This document shows positions 35,030 to 42,251 of a stretch of DNA of 64,000 bases, piece after piece. The notes beneath the pieces are model-generated. The model did not search any database. It was not told the origin of the DNA and was given only the letters and a program-made list of their open reading frames with translations. The DNA is from Profundibacter amoris. Its GTDB lineage: Bacteria > Pseudomonadota > Alphaproteobacteria > Rhodobacterales > Rhodobacteraceae. Both the position numbers and the translations under genes were made by a program. Each line of letters begins with the position of its first letter. Within the stretch, counting starts at the first letter, position 1. The stretch spans positions 2,122,001 to 2,186,000 of the forward strand of contig NZ_CP032125.1 in the NCBI RefSeq assembly GCF_003544895.1, in the 5' to 3' direction.

Positions 35030-35512
35030 ATGGCCGACGTGGAAAACAAAGTTTCGACCGGCCGCTGGATCAAGGTTTTGCTGGCAGTCTCGCTGGGGCT
35101 GAACATGCTGGTTCTGGGTGCGATCGGCGCACGGCTATACACCCACCGCGGGGATGCTTTGCAGCCGCATAACATGCGCGAAGCCAGCTATGGCCCCTAT
35201 TCCCGCGCCCTCGCCCCGCAAGATCGTAAAATGATCGGCCAGGCCCTGCGGCGCGAGGTCGGATCGCTGCGGGAAAACCTGCCACAGATCAGGGAAACCT
35301 TTCAGGCCCTGATCCTTGCGCTACAAGCCGATGAATACGACCGCGATGCCGTGCACGGGCTGATTGCCGAGCAACAAAACCTGATGCTGAAGCGCCAGCA
35401 GGTCGGGCAAAGACTTCTGCTGGAGCGTCTGGACACCATGACTCCGGAAGAACGCCGCGCCTTTGCCAAACGCCTGCAACGCACCCTCCGCCACCCGCCC
35501 CGCACCCCGTAG
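35030..35512 (+). CDS. periplasmic heavy-metal sensor-like protein (CnrR/Spy type)
   Basis: 160 residues. One N-terminal transmembrane anchor (IKVLLAVSLGLNMLVLGAIG), then an all-helical domain rich in Arg, Gln and Glu with REVGSLRENLPQIRETFQALILAL and RLDTMTPEERRAFAKRL, the layout of the Metal_resist/CnrR/ZraP family. It is likely the signal-receiving partner of the ECF pair. Its TAG stop opens the small hairpin repeat at 35510. Confidence 0.8.
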   Translation: MADVENKVSTGRWIKVLLAVSLGLNMLVLGAIGARLYTHRGDALQPHNMREASYGPYSRALAPQDRKMIGQALRREVGSLRENLPQIRETFQALILALQADEYDRDAVHGLIAEQQNLMLKRQQVGQRLLLERLDTMTPEERRAFAKRLQRTLRHPPRTP

Positions 35513-35533
35513 GGCGGGGTTCACCCCGCCACG
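35510..35533. repeat. 24-bp hairpin, REP-like, copy 2
   Basis: TAGGGCGGGG, loop TTCA, CCCCGCC. Second copy of the palindrome at 2204. The first three bases are the stop codon of the upstream gene. Confidence 0.65.
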
Positions 35534-35554
35534 CCTTTCGGATCAGGGCGGCGA

Positions 35555-35842
35555 TTGCTGCCTGTGTGGGATTTCCTGCGGGTGACGGGGGCAGGACAAG
35601 AGCGGCTGGCAGAGTTGCAGGCCATTGCCACCGTCCATTCCGGCCGCCACGGCATCGCGCCGGATGTGGCACCGGCTAGGGTGTTGGCGCTGCTGGAGCG
35701 GGCCGAGCTGCCGCCGACATGGCTGTCCCCGCCCTCGGGCGTCAACTATGCGGTGGGGTTACGAGAGGGGACAGACGCGCGCCGGATCGGGGTGGTGCAT
35801 GTGGGGCAAGGTGTGGGGGACGGGAGGGTTTTGGGGGAGTAA
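35555..35842 (+). CDS. hypothetical protein, partly duplicated downstream
   Basis: 95 residues from a TTG at 35555, with GGGCGGCG just upstream. It opens LPVWDFLRVTGAGQERLAEL and ends in a glycine-rich stretch (VVHVGQGVGDGRVLGE). No family recognised. Its last 43 or so codons recur at 36827-36957, which suggests it is a C-terminal gene fragment carried along with the Rhs rearrangements. It marks the left edge of the accessory region. Confidence 0.45.
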   Translation: MLPVWDFLRVTGAGQERLAELQAIATVHSGRHGIAPDVAPARVLALLERAELPPTWLSPPSGVNYAVGLREGTDARRIGVVHVGQGVGDGRVLGE

Positions 35843-35887
35843 ACATGATTGTTCAAATTGCTAAACAATAGAATTTACTATACCGGA

Positions 35888-36301
35888 TTAATCATCGGGT
35901 TTTCTTGTTAGCAAGTATCTTAGGATGCTCATCGCTGGACAAAGAGCCGTAAATCTGAGGTACGTCAAATAGTCAATTAACGCTGGTTTCAGAAACGGGT
36001 TAGATGATTCAATACTATAGGCATAAAACCAGTACGAACCAACGAGCGACAATAAAATAAAAACACTATGGGCCACAAAGAATTGCCAGAAGGTTTTCCA
36101 ATGTAATAGTAATGCCATTACCCACAGCAATGCTCCTGATACATCTGCCATCGCCCCAACTGATCCAGCGACTCGGAATGCTGTCTGAAGATTGTGCCGA
36201 TATGAAAATGCTACTATGAAAAAAGCAAAGCATAGTAAGTAGAACAAAAGTATCAGATACTTTTGATTTTCACGATCGATAATCTTCTTGATTGCCCTCA
36301 T
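35888..36301 (-). CDS. four-TM protein, candidate immunity protein for the Rhs C-terminus
   Basis: 137 residues from the ATG at 36301; the ATG at 36313 adds four. Four hydrophobic segments (LILLFYLLCFAFFIVAFSY, VSGALLWVMALLLHW, FFVAHSVFILLSLVGSYWFY, FTALCPAMSILRYLL). It sits 41 bp behind the end of a glycine-rich Rhs C-terminus, the usual place for the immunity gene. A membrane immunity protein would fit a membrane-active toxin. Function is inferred from position only. AT-rich. Confidence 0.55.
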   Translation of the reverse strand: MRAIKKIIDRENQKYLILLFYLLCFAFFIVAFSYRHNLQTAFRVAGSVGAMADVSGALLWVMALLLHWKTFWQFFVAHSVFILLSLVGSYWFYAYSIESSNPFLKPALIDYLTYLRFTALCPAMSILRYLLTRKPDD

Positions 36302-36342
36302 CGTGCCCACCATCCTTTTCTTTACTCATAGAATCGAGTGCC

Positions 36343-36826
36343 TTACCAATAGCGCCGCCTTTTAGCCGCATCAATTAAATCCCCGATTATACCTCCTAAT
36401 ACCTTTCCTTTTCGGGCCAGCCCTCCCGCTGCACCAGCAATAGATTCCCCGCTGGGTAATTTCCCGGCAATCCCGCCAGCAATTGCACCTGAGAGAGAAA
36501 ACCTCCAATTGCTGCACCAAGAAACCCAAAGTTGCCATTCGGGTCCAGATTATTCACCGGATCACTAAAACTATACGCATACCTGTTCGTCCCGACCCCC
36601 GCCTTGGTCACTTCAAACCAGTCCGGCTGGATGAACATCCCCAGCCTCGGGTCATAATACCGCGCGTTCAGGTATTGCAGGCCGGCGTCCGCGTCGAACC
36701 GTTCGCCCGTCGCCGTGGCAGGGGTTTGATGAAATCAAGCCCCGAGAGCGGGATGAACCCCTTGGTCTCGGGCGGGGTCAGGCTGACTGCGAACTCCACC
36801 GCTTCGCCGAAGGGGCGCGTTGCCGC
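36343..36826 (-). pseudogene. Rhs core remnant with glycine-rich C-terminal tail (frameshifted)
   Basis: Minus-strand reading gives the Rhs core end: RPFGEAVEF, PETKGFI, then after a 44-bp insertion RYYDPRLGMFIQPDWFEV, AYSFSDPVNNLDPNGN. The tail then reads GFLGAAIGGFLS, and after a 2-bp slip in the GAGAGAG tract at 36491-36497 continues in another frame as GAIAGGIAGKLPSGESIAGA, ending RRRYW at 36343. So at least two frameshifts break it. The tail is a glycine-zipper-like sequence. The 5' core is cut at 36826. Confidence 0.8.
36708..36751. repeat. 44-bp palindromic insertion in the Rhs core, copy 1
   Basis: Inserted between the codons for KGFI and GERFD of the Rhs core. GGGGTTTGAT and ATCAAGCCCC pair around GAA with one T-G. 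The outer part is imperfect (CCG and CGG). The same insertion, at the same site, is at 54961-55004 with a perfect stem. 44 is not a multiple of three, so both copies shift the frame. Confidence 0.75.
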
Positions 36827-36957
36827 CGACATGGCTGTCCCCGCCCTCGGGCGTCAACTATGCGGTGGGGTTACGCGAGGGCACAGACGCGCGCCGGATC
36901 GGGGTGGTGCATCTGGGGCAAGGCGTGGGGGACGGGAGGGTTTTGGGAGTGGATTGA
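36827..36957 (+). pseudogene. duplicate of the 3' part of the 35555 gene
   Basis: Starting at the codons for LPPTWLSPPSGVNYAVGLRE, this segment is nearly identical to 35708-35840 and ends in GVD and a stop. It abuts the cut end of the Rhs core directly. No start codon of its own is present. Confidence 0.7.
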
Positions 36958-36999
36958 CCAAATTACTCAAACACTGAAGATTGGACACTATCAGAATTT

Positions 37000-37359
37000 T
37001 CAAGTTAATATGTCTTTATAATCAACCACCCACACTTTAAAAACATACTCCATAGGGCTTTCAATGGCTTGTTCCAATCTATGTATAACCAGTTTTGTGA
37101 TTCTCCCAACATCGTGGTGACTATCCCAATCATCATCACCGTTTTTGCTCAATCCCAGTACCGCATACTCAAAATCAGGCGTTTGCATTCCTTCATCATC
37201 TAATCTGGCAGCTTCCATATGAGTTATAACAAATCCTCTTTTTTGAAGATCAGGTAAAGACAACAAAACCGTTTCAGGAGAAACATTGCTTGATCCCCTA
37301 GGCGACATTAAATCCTGAATGAAAGAAGAAATATCCTTACTGGTCTGAACTGTCATCAT
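37000..37359 (-). CDS. candidate immunity protein for the E5-like Rhs C-terminus
   Basis: 119 residues from the ATG at 37359; a GTG at 37365 is possible. Its start overlaps the end of the toxin-like frame by 23 bp. The protein is acidic and soluble (LDDEGMQTPDFEYAVLGLSKNGDDDWDSHHD), typical for immunity proteins of nuclease toxins. No known immunity family recognised. Function is inferred from position. Confidence 0.6.
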   Translation of the reverse strand: MMTVQTSKDISSFIQDLMSPRGSSNVSPETVLLSLPDLQKRGFVITHMEAARLDDEGMQTPDFEYAVLGLSKNGDDDWDSHHDVGRITKLVIHRLEQAIESPMEYVFKVWVVDYKDILT

Positions 37360-37911
37360 TTTCACTTTCTAATTGATCATCAAACTCTGGTGTCTTCTGC
37401 TTGGAATTATTGCGATCATTGACCTGTATCACTTTTCCTGTTTTCGTATTTGTGACAGCCCAATCGCCATTTGGCCCAACTGTGACGGTTGTTCCTTCCC
37501 GTGCCTCGCCAGTGGAGTTATCGTGTCTAGCGCCTGGTCCCTGTGCTGCTGGCTCATTTAAAATACCATCTACTGACTCTGGCGTGTGCCCTTTGCCGTC
37601 AATATAACCCTCCCCAGTTTGATTACCATGGTTTCCAATTACGTTTCCATCCGGTGTGATGAAGGAACCGTCGTCCTGTAGCCCCCCACTATTGTGCCCA
37701 ATTCCAGGTTGGGAACTTTCAGAGGACAGAACATTACCGATACCAGCAATTAATTCACTGAATGGCCCAGTACCATTAACTTCACCATCATCTAGGAGGT
37801 ATTCAGCATAATTAATTGCTACAACCGCAGCTATAGCAATAAGTGCGGCGGCATCATCCGCAATTGCAATATTCCCCCCCCGGATCACTCGCATTCACCG
37901 GATCATTAAAA
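37337..37911 (-). pseudogene. orphan Rhs C-terminal toxin, colicin-E5-like end, frameshifted at a G8 tract
   Basis: The 5' end (37911-37880) reads YSFNDPVNASDPGG, the last bit of an Rhs core. A run of eight G (8 C on + at 37874-37881) shifts the frame; with seven G it would continue as NIAIADDAAALIAIAAVVA. The 185-residue frame ends GPNGDWAVTNTKTGKVIQVNDRNN, similar to the close of colicin-E5-type tRNase domains and related toxins. No Rhs shell is attached. The candidate immunity gene follows. Confidence 0.7.
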
Positions 37912-39128
37912 CTATACTTATTGTTGACGATGACCAAAACAAGGTCCGAGAGATTTTGAAAGTCTTTTCTAAAGCAGGCATTTCAGAAGACGCTATTGAT
38001 ACCTCAGGGTGTGTCGTCGGTGCTGTGGAGCTACTTAAAACACACAAATATGGACTATTAGTCTTAGATCTAGTTCTGCCCACTAGGCTGTCAGATGAAC
38101 CAAGTGAAACTGGAGGTAGCAGGCTTCTCACTGAACTCGACAGAAATGAGGGGCTGAACCGCCCTGAGCACATTGTTGGTCTGACGGTTAGCTCAGAAGC
38201 GCTTTCGAAGGCGGAACCTGAGTTCAGCCGAGGGCTTTGGAGTATTGCAAGATACGGTCCAGATGCGATTGAGTGGAAAGAAACGCTTACGGAGAAGGCC
38301 CGATATCTATTGGCACGTAACGCCACAGATGAAGCAGAGGTAATAACCGAATGTGACGTTCTCTTCATATGCGCACTAGCCCGACCAGAACTAAGCCAAC
38401 TCAAAATCGCGATATCGTCAAAATTTGAAGAACTTCAAGTCGTTGGGGATCATGCGCGGTACTTTAAGGCAGAGGTAGAGATCAGTACGGGGAAATCTGG
38501 TCGGATTGTCGCCTGTTCAGCTCCCTCGATGGGTTTGACTGCCGCGGCCGCGTTAGCCACAAAGGCATGTGCTCATTTCAAGCCAAAAATCGTTGTTATG
38601 AGCGGGATTTGTGCCGGAAGAAAAGGAGAAGTTCAGTTCGGTGAGTGCATTGTCGCATCAACGACGTGGGACTATGGAAGTGGTAAATTCATCGGATCTG
38701 AAATGGGAGTTCAATTTTTTGCAAATCCATATCAGCTGCCCATAGATCCTCGTGCTCAATCAGCCGCAGAAGCGGTACTCGGCGACCAAGCGGGTCTTGA
38801 TAGAATTCATGATAGTTTTCAGGGTGCAAAGCCAGACAACAGGCTTAGAGGAACTCTGGCACCGTTGGCGAGCGGTGCGGCCGTCCAAGCGAACGGAGAG
38901 TTTTTCGAAGCGCTTGCGCAAAAGCAAGTGAGAAAAGTTGCTGGTATTGACATGGAGGCATTTGCTGTCTGTTGGGCGGCCCGAGAAGCTACAGAGCCCA
39001 AGCCAATCTGCATAATCGTGAAGAGTGTAGCTGATTTCGCTGACGAAGAGAAAGCGGATGGAATTCAAGAGTATTGTTCGTTCACCAGCGCAGCAATTGC
39101 TCTCGATATAGCTCGGCGTCTACTCTAG
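37905..39128 (+). CDS. response-regulator receiver / nucleoside phosphorylase fusion, start codon lost
   Basis: About 407 residues if read from the ATT at 37905. N-terminal receiver domain: KTILIVDDDQNKVREILKVF, phospho-Asp in GLLVLDLVLP. From about residue 148, an MTA/SAH-nucleosidase-like phosphorylase domain: DVLFICALARPEL, VVMSGICAGRKGE, then GIDMEAFAVCWAARE and IVKSVADFADEEK. The expected ATG is ATT because the Rhs sequence joins here (TCATTAAAACTATAC). The next start, TTG at 37956, removes the receiver's acidic pocket. Such fusions appear in bacterial conflict systems; role unknown. Confidence 0.8.
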   Translation: MKTILIVDDDQNKVREILKVFSKAGISEDAIDTSGCVVGAVELLKTHKYGLLVLDLVLPTRLSDEPSETGGSRLLTELDRNEGLNRPEHIVGLTVSSEALSKAEPEFSRGLWSIARYGPDAIEWKETLTEKARYLLARNATDEAEVITECDVLFICALARPELSQLKIAISSKFEELQVVGDHARYFKAEVEISTGKSGRIVACSAPSMGLTAAAALATKACAHFKPKIVVMSGICAGRKGEVQFGECIVASTTWDYGSGKFIGSEMGVQFFANPYQLPIDPRAQSAAEAVLGDQAGLDRIHDSFQGAKPDNRLRGTLAPLASGAAVQANGEFFEALAQKQVRKVAGIDMEAFAVCWAAREATEPKPICIIVKSVADFADEEKADGIQEYCSFTSAAIALDIARRLL

Positions 39129-39390
39129 GTGTTCAGTTTTCTGGGACAGGGTTTGGCGGGCAAAAATTTTTAGCGCTGTGGTCGATGTGGTGTACGGCTC
39201 CCGAGCGGTGAGTCTCAAAATAGGAGTTGCATTTTTAACGAACCTCGCATAGTGCGCCAGCATTATTGATTGTGTCAACAAAGTAGAAATGTCACGGATC
39301 GTGCAAAGTAGGCCTAATCGGCCCGAAGCTGCATATTTGGCCAGTTGAAAGTACAAAAGTAGAACAAATGTAATCTGGTTCTTATTTCTG

Positions 39391-39897
39391 CTATGTTCAT
39401 TGCAGTGCCTGGCCAACTGGCCAGATATTTTGCGCAGTGTTGCCACAATGGTGGCGGGGATCATGCCACCCAGCCAACTCCTGAAGAAGTTTGCCGCCCA
39501 TCCACGACAACATGATCTGGCTATCGCCCTTCGTGAAATCGGACGGGTCGAACGGACGCTTTTTATCATCGATTGGTTGCTGGACGCAGACATGCAACGC
39601 CGCGCCCAGATTGGCCTCAACAAAGGTGAATCCCATCATGCCTTAAAGAATGCGCTCAGGATCGGACGTCAGGGCGAAATACGAGATCGCACCGCCGAGG
39701 GCCAACATTATCGCATGGCTGGGCTAAATCTCCTGGCCGCCATCATTATTTACTGGAACACAGATCAGCTTGGCAAAGCCGTTGCGCAGCGAAAACGTGC
39801 AGGGTTGGATTGTTCTCCAGACCTCTTGGCGCACATCTCGCCCCTCGGGTGGGCCCATATTCTCATCACGGGCGAATATAGGTGGCAAAAACAGTGA
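39391..39897 (+). pseudogene. Tn3-family transposase, C-terminal remnant
   Basis: About 168 residues match the end of Tn3 TnpA: LRSVATMVAGIMPPSQLLKK, RRAQIGLNKGESHHALKNAL, RMAGLNLLAAIIIYWNTDQL, SPLGWAHILITGEYRW. The rest of the transposase is missing. A 38-bp Tn3-type terminal repeat follows 9 bp later. It is a different lineage from the complete transposon at 44537-49979. The 262 bp before it hold no gene I can name. Confidence 0.9.
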
Positions 39898-39905
39898 AAT
39901 AGCGG

Positions 39906-39943
39906 CTTAACGAAGGATTTAGCACTCAGCCGGAGCAGACCCC
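39906..39943. repeat. terminal inverted repeat of a Tn3 remnant
   Basis: Read on the minus strand, 38 bp beginning GGGGTCTGCTCCGGC and ending CGTTAAG, the standard length and ends (GGGG...TAAG) of Tn3-family repeats. It marks the right end of the remnant transposon. Confidence 0.8.
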
Positions 39944-39949
39944 GATAAG

Positions 39950-40261
39950 TTAAGTGCATTTTGATAGATTTATCCGCAGTAAATTGAGCAACCTGTTAAG
40001 CCACTCAACACCAGAATGCCCATCTTCTTGATACCTGTACGCACATCCTACTTGTTGCAAAAAGATATCTGCGGCCTTCGCGTCGAAACTCAACTCATTC
40101 AGCTTTTCCTCAAAGCAGGTAACAACTTTTTGCACATGCGCTATACTTTCGCCTTCGACAAACGATGCAATGACCTCTCCATCGTCGTCTCCATCAAGAT
40201 CCCAATCTTGATGGAAATAACCTGCAATAAACTGTTCAACGGTGCCAAATTTCTCAATCAT
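39950..40261 (-). CDS. CdiI-like contact-dependent inhibition immunity protein
   Basis: 103 residues from the ATG at 40261 (MIEKFGTVEQFIAGYFHQDW); the frame extends to 40315 through an inverted repeat. The opening EQFIAGYFHQDWDLDGDDD and the later helix LSFDAKAADIFLQQVGCAY fit small CdiI-type immunity proteins. No cognate toxin is beside it, so it is an orphan that could protect against neighbours. AT-rich. Confidence 0.7.
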   Translation of the reverse strand: MIEKFGTVEQFIAGYFHQDWDLDGDDDGEVIASFVEGESIAHVQKVVTCFEEKLNELSFDAKAADIFLQQVGCAYRYQEDGHSGVEWLNRLLNLLRINLSKCT

Positions 40262-40280
40262 GGTGTCGGATATCCTGTAA

Positions 40281-40456
40281 GGGGTCGAGTCCGGTAGAGG
40301 GCTGAATAGTATCACAAGAAACTAACCAATTGTTTTCATAGAAACTTCCTGAGTTAAAAAGGGCCAAAGTAATATAAAACGGTAAATATTTAATTGTTTA
40401 ATCTCTAATAGTTAGCGTGTTATCGTACAATTTCGCCCTCTACCGGACTCGACCCC
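40281..40456. repeat. 21-bp inverted repeat pair
   Basis: A 21-bp sequence (40281-40301, GGGGTCGAGTCCGG...AGAGGG) is repeated exactly in inverted orientation at 40436-40456. The pair frames about 134 bp upstream of the CdiI-like gene and overlaps the start of the next + gene, so its first codons (ALYRTRPQ) come from the repeat. Confidence 0.7.
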
Positions 40457-40728
40457 AAGAACGTGACCAGCGCTCAAAATGGGATTGGGTCACGTTGGGA
40501 TGTGCCATGCTGGTGGCGGCTATGTTGGCCGGTGGCGCGGCGTATTATTATGCGCAAACCACAATCAGAGCCAATGATTTCCAACGCTCAATTAACCTTA
40601 TCAAAAATGATGACACCGCAGAATGGTGCGACATCGCCAAAGGACAAAATATCCAAGGAAGCGATGAGAGCTGGTTTTGTGCCGTGCAAATGCGACAGTT
40701 TCAAGAGGAAGAACCGGCGGCGGAGTGA
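40417..40728 (+). CDS. hypothetical single-TM protein
   Basis: 103 residues from a GTG at 40417. One hydrophobic segment at about residues 25-45 (WVTLGCAMLVAAMLAGGAAYYY), then a soluble part with two Cys and an acidic tail. The start is uncertain because the first codons lie in the inverted repeat. No family recognised. Confidence 0.5.
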   Translation: MLSYNFALYRTRPQERDQRSKWDWVTLGCAMLVAAMLAGGAAYYYAQTTIRANDFQRSINLIKNDDTAEWCDIAKGQNIQGSDESWFCAVQMRQFQEEEPAAE

Positions 40729-40757
40729 GCCACAATCTTTCTGACAAAAGATTTGGG

Positions 40758-41219
40758 TCAGGTGATTTGTTCACCAATGTAACGCCCCAAAAAATCAACA
40801 AAATTATCAGCTACTTGCTTTCTCGCATCGCCCATTTTCCGGACTACAGGGTATTCACCATCATCTGATTTTGTCGATGTATCCATAACAAACTGCTCGC
40901 CAAAGTCGGTGGTGCAAATTGCTATTTCATTGTCATTTAAGAAACCCTGATTACGGTCGGCGATGGTTTTGCTCGCCACATCAAACATATCCTGCTCGGA
41001 ATACGATTTTGATATCGCGTAGATATCGTCACCAAAGACCGTTCCACCACCATAATTTTTCAAAAGCCAGATGTAGCTGGGAGGGAGCTTCACCCCTAAG
41101 CGCTTTTCTGTTTCTTCAATCCGTTTCTGTGAGGGGACTATTTCGCTATCATGCGTCCCAAAATCGACAGTCACATCACGCTTCTCTTCGATTAGCGAGG
41201 CTACTTCATCATAGTCCAT
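40758..41219 (-). CDS. SUKH-family (SMI1/KNR4) immunity protein
   Basis: 153 residues; the ATG at 41219 has GGGGAG 7 nt upstream. The segment IEETEKRLGVKLPPSYIWLLKNYGGGTVFGDDIYAI is the SUKH core, where these proteins bind toxin nucleases. It is known as an immunity superfamily for polymorphic toxins. No cognate toxin is next to it, so it is another orphan immunity gene. Confidence 0.85.
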   Translation of the reverse strand: MDYDEVASLIEEKRDVTVDFGTHDSEIVPSQKRIEETEKRLGVKLPPSYIWLLKNYGGGTVFGDDIYAISKSYSEQDMFDVASKTIADRNQGFLNDNEIAICTTDFGEQFVMDTSTKSDDGEYPVVRKMGDARKQVADNFVDFLGRYIGEQIT

Positions 41220-41309
41220 TATCTACTCCCCATATGTGGTTGCACGATTGCGCCAATACTGACCCCGCCAAGTGTCAAGAGCTATGCCCAAAAGTTGGTG
41301 ACGGCCTTG

Positions 41310-42128
41310 TCAGGCGGCATTTTGATGTTTCTTGATCCCGTCCTTGAACTCAACCCCTTGAATGATCTCGGGTAGGCGGTTTTTACCGTCGAGTTTGCGC
41401 CATTTTTTCTTGGCAGACATCATCAGCTTGTAGACCATGGACAGCGCTGTTTTGCGGCTCAGGCAGCCCTTGGTTTTTCGGGTCCGGTTGCGCACGGTAG
41501 CGAATACGCTCTCGATTGGATTGGTGGTTCTGATGTGTTTCCAGTGCTCGGCCGGGAAGTCGTAGAAGGTGAACAGCACATCTTTATCTTTGGTCAGCTT
41601 CTTGACTGCGCGCTCGTATTTCACACCGTATGTTTCAACGAACAGGTCAAAAGCCGCAAGAGCATCCGCTTTTGTCCCGGCTTGCCAAATATCCTGCAAA
41701 CCAGCCTTGGCTTTTTCCTGAAGCGGCTTTGGCATCGCCCCCAGGACGTTGGCCATCTTGTGGACCCAACATCGTTGTTCCCGAGTTGTCGGATAAATAT
41801 CGCGCAGCGCCGTCCAGAACCCCAGAGCACCGTCACCTATTGCCAGATCGGGCGCAATTGTTAGCCCTCGTTTCTTCAGGCTGCGCAGAAGCTCCCGCCA
41901 GCTGTCCGCATTCTCGCGAAACCCGTCCATGATGCCCAGAATATCCTTGTCGCCATATTCATCGGCCCCGATAATCACCAGCATACATTGACGATCGTCA
42001 TCCAGGCGCGGGTTGAAGTAGACCCCGTCAGCCCAGATGTAGACATAGCGCTTTCCCGCCAGATCACGTTTACGCCACACCTCGTATTCGTCCCACCAGG
42101 TCGACTTTAGCCGCGAGATGGTCGATGC
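41310..42128 (-). pseudogene. IS256-family transposase, N-terminally truncated
   Basis: About 270 residues. The DDE core is visible: YIWADGVYFNPRLDDDRQC, DLAIGDGALGFWTALRDIYP, REQRCWVHKMANVL and the region near TTNPIESVFATVRNRTRKTKGCLS. The N-terminal third (normally about 130 residues) is missing because an IS21-type end joins at 42129. The next 17 codons up to 42179 come from that end. Confidence 0.88.
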
Positions 42129-42187
42129 TGTCAACGGCGGAGTAAAAACCTGCCAAAGGGCGGCGTAAAAACCGGCCACTTGGGACG
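42129..42187. mobile_element. IS21-family terminal remnant
   Basis: The sequence begins TGTCAACGGCGGAGTAAAAA and contains a second repeat GGGCGGCGTAAAAACCGGCC and ACTTGG, the multiple terminal repeats typical of IS21-like ends (TG...CA). About 60 bp remain; no istA or istB genes are present. Confidence 0.6.
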
Positions 42188-42251
42188 CATGGTTATTGCG
42201 CTATTTTTCAGTTGATTTGCAAACGGGTGTAATTGGGTGTATTAATGGTCC

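Noticed and set aside
36483-36977. A plus-strand frame of 164 codons over the Rhs remnant
   Set aside because: Antisense to clear Rhs core motifs; composition is an artefact.
39120-39623. A minus-strand frame of 167 codons
   Set aside because: Half of it is antisense to the Tn3 transposase remnant; the rest has no recognisable motif.
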